Shown: positions 5,929-7,068 of the stretch, in pieces | Numbering within the stretch: position 1 is the stretch's first letter | How the letters are laid out: each line of letters opens with the position of its first letter | Assembly (NCBI GenBank): GCA_019509895.1 | Contig: JAEKLK010000318.1 | Location: forward strand, 1-7,068 | DNA length: 7,068 nucleotides | Direction of reading: 5' to 3' | Source: Betaproteobacteria bacterium | Lineage (GTDB): Bacteria > Pseudomonadota > Gammaproteobacteria > Burkholderiales > SG8-39 | The notes under the pieces: model-generated | What the model saw: the letters and a program-made list of their open reading frames with translations, nothing else | What the model was told of the DNA's origin: nothing | Database searches by the model: none | Position numbers and translations under genes: made by a program

Positions 5929-6600
5929 TTACAGCAACCCGCGCTCGGCGAAGCTCATCGCATGGTGGCCGGCGACGATGAAGTGATCGAGCACCTTCAC
6001 CTCGATTAGGGCAAGCGCCTCCCGCAAATCGCGCGTCAGGAGCTCATCGGAACGGCTCGGTTCGGCCACTCCGGACGGGTGGTTGTGCGCGAAGATCACC
6101 GCAGCGGCGTTGTGCCGCAGCGCGCTCTTCACGATCTCGCGGGGATAGACGCTCGTCTGCGTCAGCGTTCCGGTGAACGCTTCCTCGATGTCGATGACCT
6201 TGTGCTGCGCGTCAAGCCAGATACACACGAAGGCTTCCTCCTTGCGCGACGCGAGCTTCAGGCGCAGATAGTCGCGGACCGCGCCGGGTGAGGTGAGGGC
6301 GGCACTCTGCTTAAGCTTTTCCTGCAGCGAGCGGCGCGCGAGCTCGACGGCGGCAGCGAACTGGGCACGCTTGGCCGGTCCCAGGCCCTTGACCGCTTCG
6401 AGCTCGGCACCGGCTTCGAGCATGTGCGTGACGCCGTCGTACTTCTTGAGCAGCTCGCGCGCCAGATCGACCGCACTCTTGCCGCGCACCCCCGTGCGCA
6501 GCAGCACGGCGACGAGCTCCGCGTCTGAAAGCGCGCCGGCGCCCTTGGCCAGCAGCCGCTCGCGCGGGCGTTCGGTCTCGTCCCAGCTTGAGATACCCAT
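5929..6600 (-). CDS. radC: RadC family protein (JAMM/MPN+ domain, DUF2466)
   Basis: A 223-residue protein of the usual RadC length (about 224). Its old name implies DNA repair, but the E. coli radC102 phenotype was later traced to recG, and the true role is unsettled. Residues 1-30 carry the conserved RPRERLLAKGAGALSDAEL. Residues 68-85 (EAVKGLGPAKRAQF) look like a helix-hairpin-helix DNA-binding element. The C-terminal domain has the metalloprotease-like JAMM motif: His172 and His174 in HNHPSG and Asp185 ten residues further on, so the metal site looks complete. I chose the ATG at 6600, which gives the family N-terminus (MGISSWDETERPRERL). The reading frame continues upstream to 6699 but would overlap coaBC. 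No close Shine-Dalgarno is visible; a GAGG lies 15 bases upstream. It diverges from coaBC and lies upstream of rpmB, a common proteobacterial arrangement. Confidence 0.93.
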   Translation of the reverse strand: MGISSWDETERPRERLLAKGAGALSDAELVAVLLRTGVRGKSAVDLARELLKKYDGVTHMLEAGAELEAVKGLGPAKRAQFAAAVELARRSLQEKLKQSAALTSPGAVRDYLRLKLASRKEEAFVCIWLDAQHKVIDIEEAFTGTLTQTSVYPREIVKSALRHNAAAVIFAHNHPSGVAEPSRSDELLTRDLREALALIEVKVLDHFIVAGHHAMSFAERGLL

Positions 6601-6652
6601 TGGCGGGGGGCGTTTCCTCGTTTCCCTTAAAATGCATAACGGGTGCCATGCC
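6601..6652. promoter_or_regulatory. Divergent radC/coaBC intergenic region
   Basis: These 52 bases must hold the start signals for both genes unless they lie within coding sequence. On the plus strand TAAAAT at 6628-6633 resembles a -10 box (in TAAAATGC, similar to TACAATGC before the desaturase gene). No -35 stands out at the right distance. If it is used, the coaBC transcript would start near 6640, only about a dozen bases before the ATG at 6653. On the minus strand I see no convincing radC promoter. Confidence 0.35.
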
Positions 6653-7068
6653 ATGGCGTTGACCGGAAAAAAATTGCTCCTTGGCCTGACCGGCGGCATC
6701 GCCGCTTATAAGGCGGCGGAGCTCGCGCGGCTGCTCGTGCGCCGGGGCGCCGACGTACGGGTGACGATGACCGAGGCCGCCACGCGCTTCATCACGCCGA
6801 CGACAATGCAGGCACTCTCCGGGCAGCCAGTGTGGACCGATCTCTGGGATGTGCGCGTGCCCGACGCCATGGGCCACATCGAGCTGTCGCGCGATCGCGA
6901 GCTGATTGCCGTCGCTCCGGCGAGTGCCGACTTCATCGCCAAGGTGGCCAACGGACTGGCTGACGACCTCCTTTCCGCCCTGTGCCTGGCGCGGCGCTGC
7001 CCGCTGCTCATTGCGCCCGCGATGAACGTAGAAATGTGGCAGAACGCCGCTACCGCTCGCAACATCGC
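6653..7068 (+). CDS. coaBC: Phosphopantothenoylcysteine decarboxylase/synthetase CoaBC (Dfp), N-terminal part
   Basis: The first 138 codons of the bifunctional coenzyme A enzyme. CoaB joins cysteine to 4'-phosphopantothenate, and CoaC, an FMN flavoprotein, decarboxylates the product. Only the N-terminal CoaC domain is in the window. It shows the FMN-binding start LTGGIAAYKAAEL, catalytic His75 (AMGHIELSRD), the flavin motif APASADFIAKVANGLADDLL and the substrate-recognition motif APAMNVEMW with Asn125. Both numbers coincide with the active-site residues of E. coli Dfp. The ATG at 6653 gives the expected short lead (MALTGKKLLLGLTGG). An in-frame ATG at 6632 would add seven residues (MHNGCHA) unlike the family and overlaps the -10-like box. 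The gene runs off the right edge, so whether the CoaB domain follows cannot be seen; nearly all proteobacterial homologues are fused. Confidence 0.95.
   Translation, partial: MALTGKKLLLGLTGGIAAYKAAELARLLVRRGADVRVTMTEAATRFITPTTMQALSGQPVWTDLWDVRVPDAMGHIELSRDRELIAVAPASADFIAKVANGLADDLLSALCLARRCPLLIAPAMNVEMWQNAATARNI

Noticed and set aside
6311..6877. Minus-strand open frame of 188 codons spanning radC and coaBC
   Set aside because: It overlaps radC in another frame of the same strand and lies antisense to coaBC, both of which have clear catalytic motifs.
1..7068. A defence, mobile-element or other new system
   Set aside because: Every substantial stretch is accounted for by recognised housekeeping genes. 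I saw no integrase, transposase gene, direct-repeat array or tRNA on either strand.

Overview
The window is a GC-rich stretch of ordinary chromosomal DNA, most likely from a betaproteobacterium. This rests on remembered family resemblance, not a search. The thioredoxin tail, the DesA-type desaturase and the neighbour sets purN / DUF3108 / NOP2-Sun methyltransferase and rpmG-rpmB-radC-coaBC are all typical of that class. Every gene is a housekeeping or lipid-modification gene. I see no insertion sequence, integrase, tRNA, rRNA, CRISPR array, prophage gene or toxin-antitoxin pair, and no stretch longer than 300 bases lacks a gene.

Layout. Positions 1-186 hold the 3' end of a thioredoxin gene. 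A plus-strand block follows: fumC (220-1614), purN (1638-2254, frameshifted), a secreted DUF3108 protein (about 2226-2897) and an RsmB/NOP-type RNA methyltransferase (2894-4150). These lie close together or overlap and look like one transcription unit. A 103-base gap with a probable promoter leads to a DesA-type membrane fatty acid desaturase (4255-5433). A strong, near-symmetrical hairpin terminator (5449-5478) separates it from the convergent minus-strand pair rpmB-rpmG (L28 and L33, 5884 down to 5477). Upstream of these, also on the minus strand, is radC (6600-5929). It diverges across about 50 bases from coaBC (6653 onward), which runs off the right edge.

Functions. fumC serves the TCA cycle, purN purine synthesis and coaBC coenzyme A synthesis. 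The methyltransferase, L28 and L33 belong to ribosome assembly. The desaturase tunes membrane fluidity. There is no shared pathway beyond general growth.

The one real anomaly is purN. A perfect 5-base tandem duplication (AATTC twice, 1900-1909) shifts the reading frame in the middle of an otherwise well-preserved gene. Removing one copy restores a normal GAR transformylase sequence exactly across the junction. The gene also lacks an ATG and seems to start at a TTG right after an in-frame TAG. This is either a very recent mutation or a sequencing/assembly error. I found no convincing undescribed system here.
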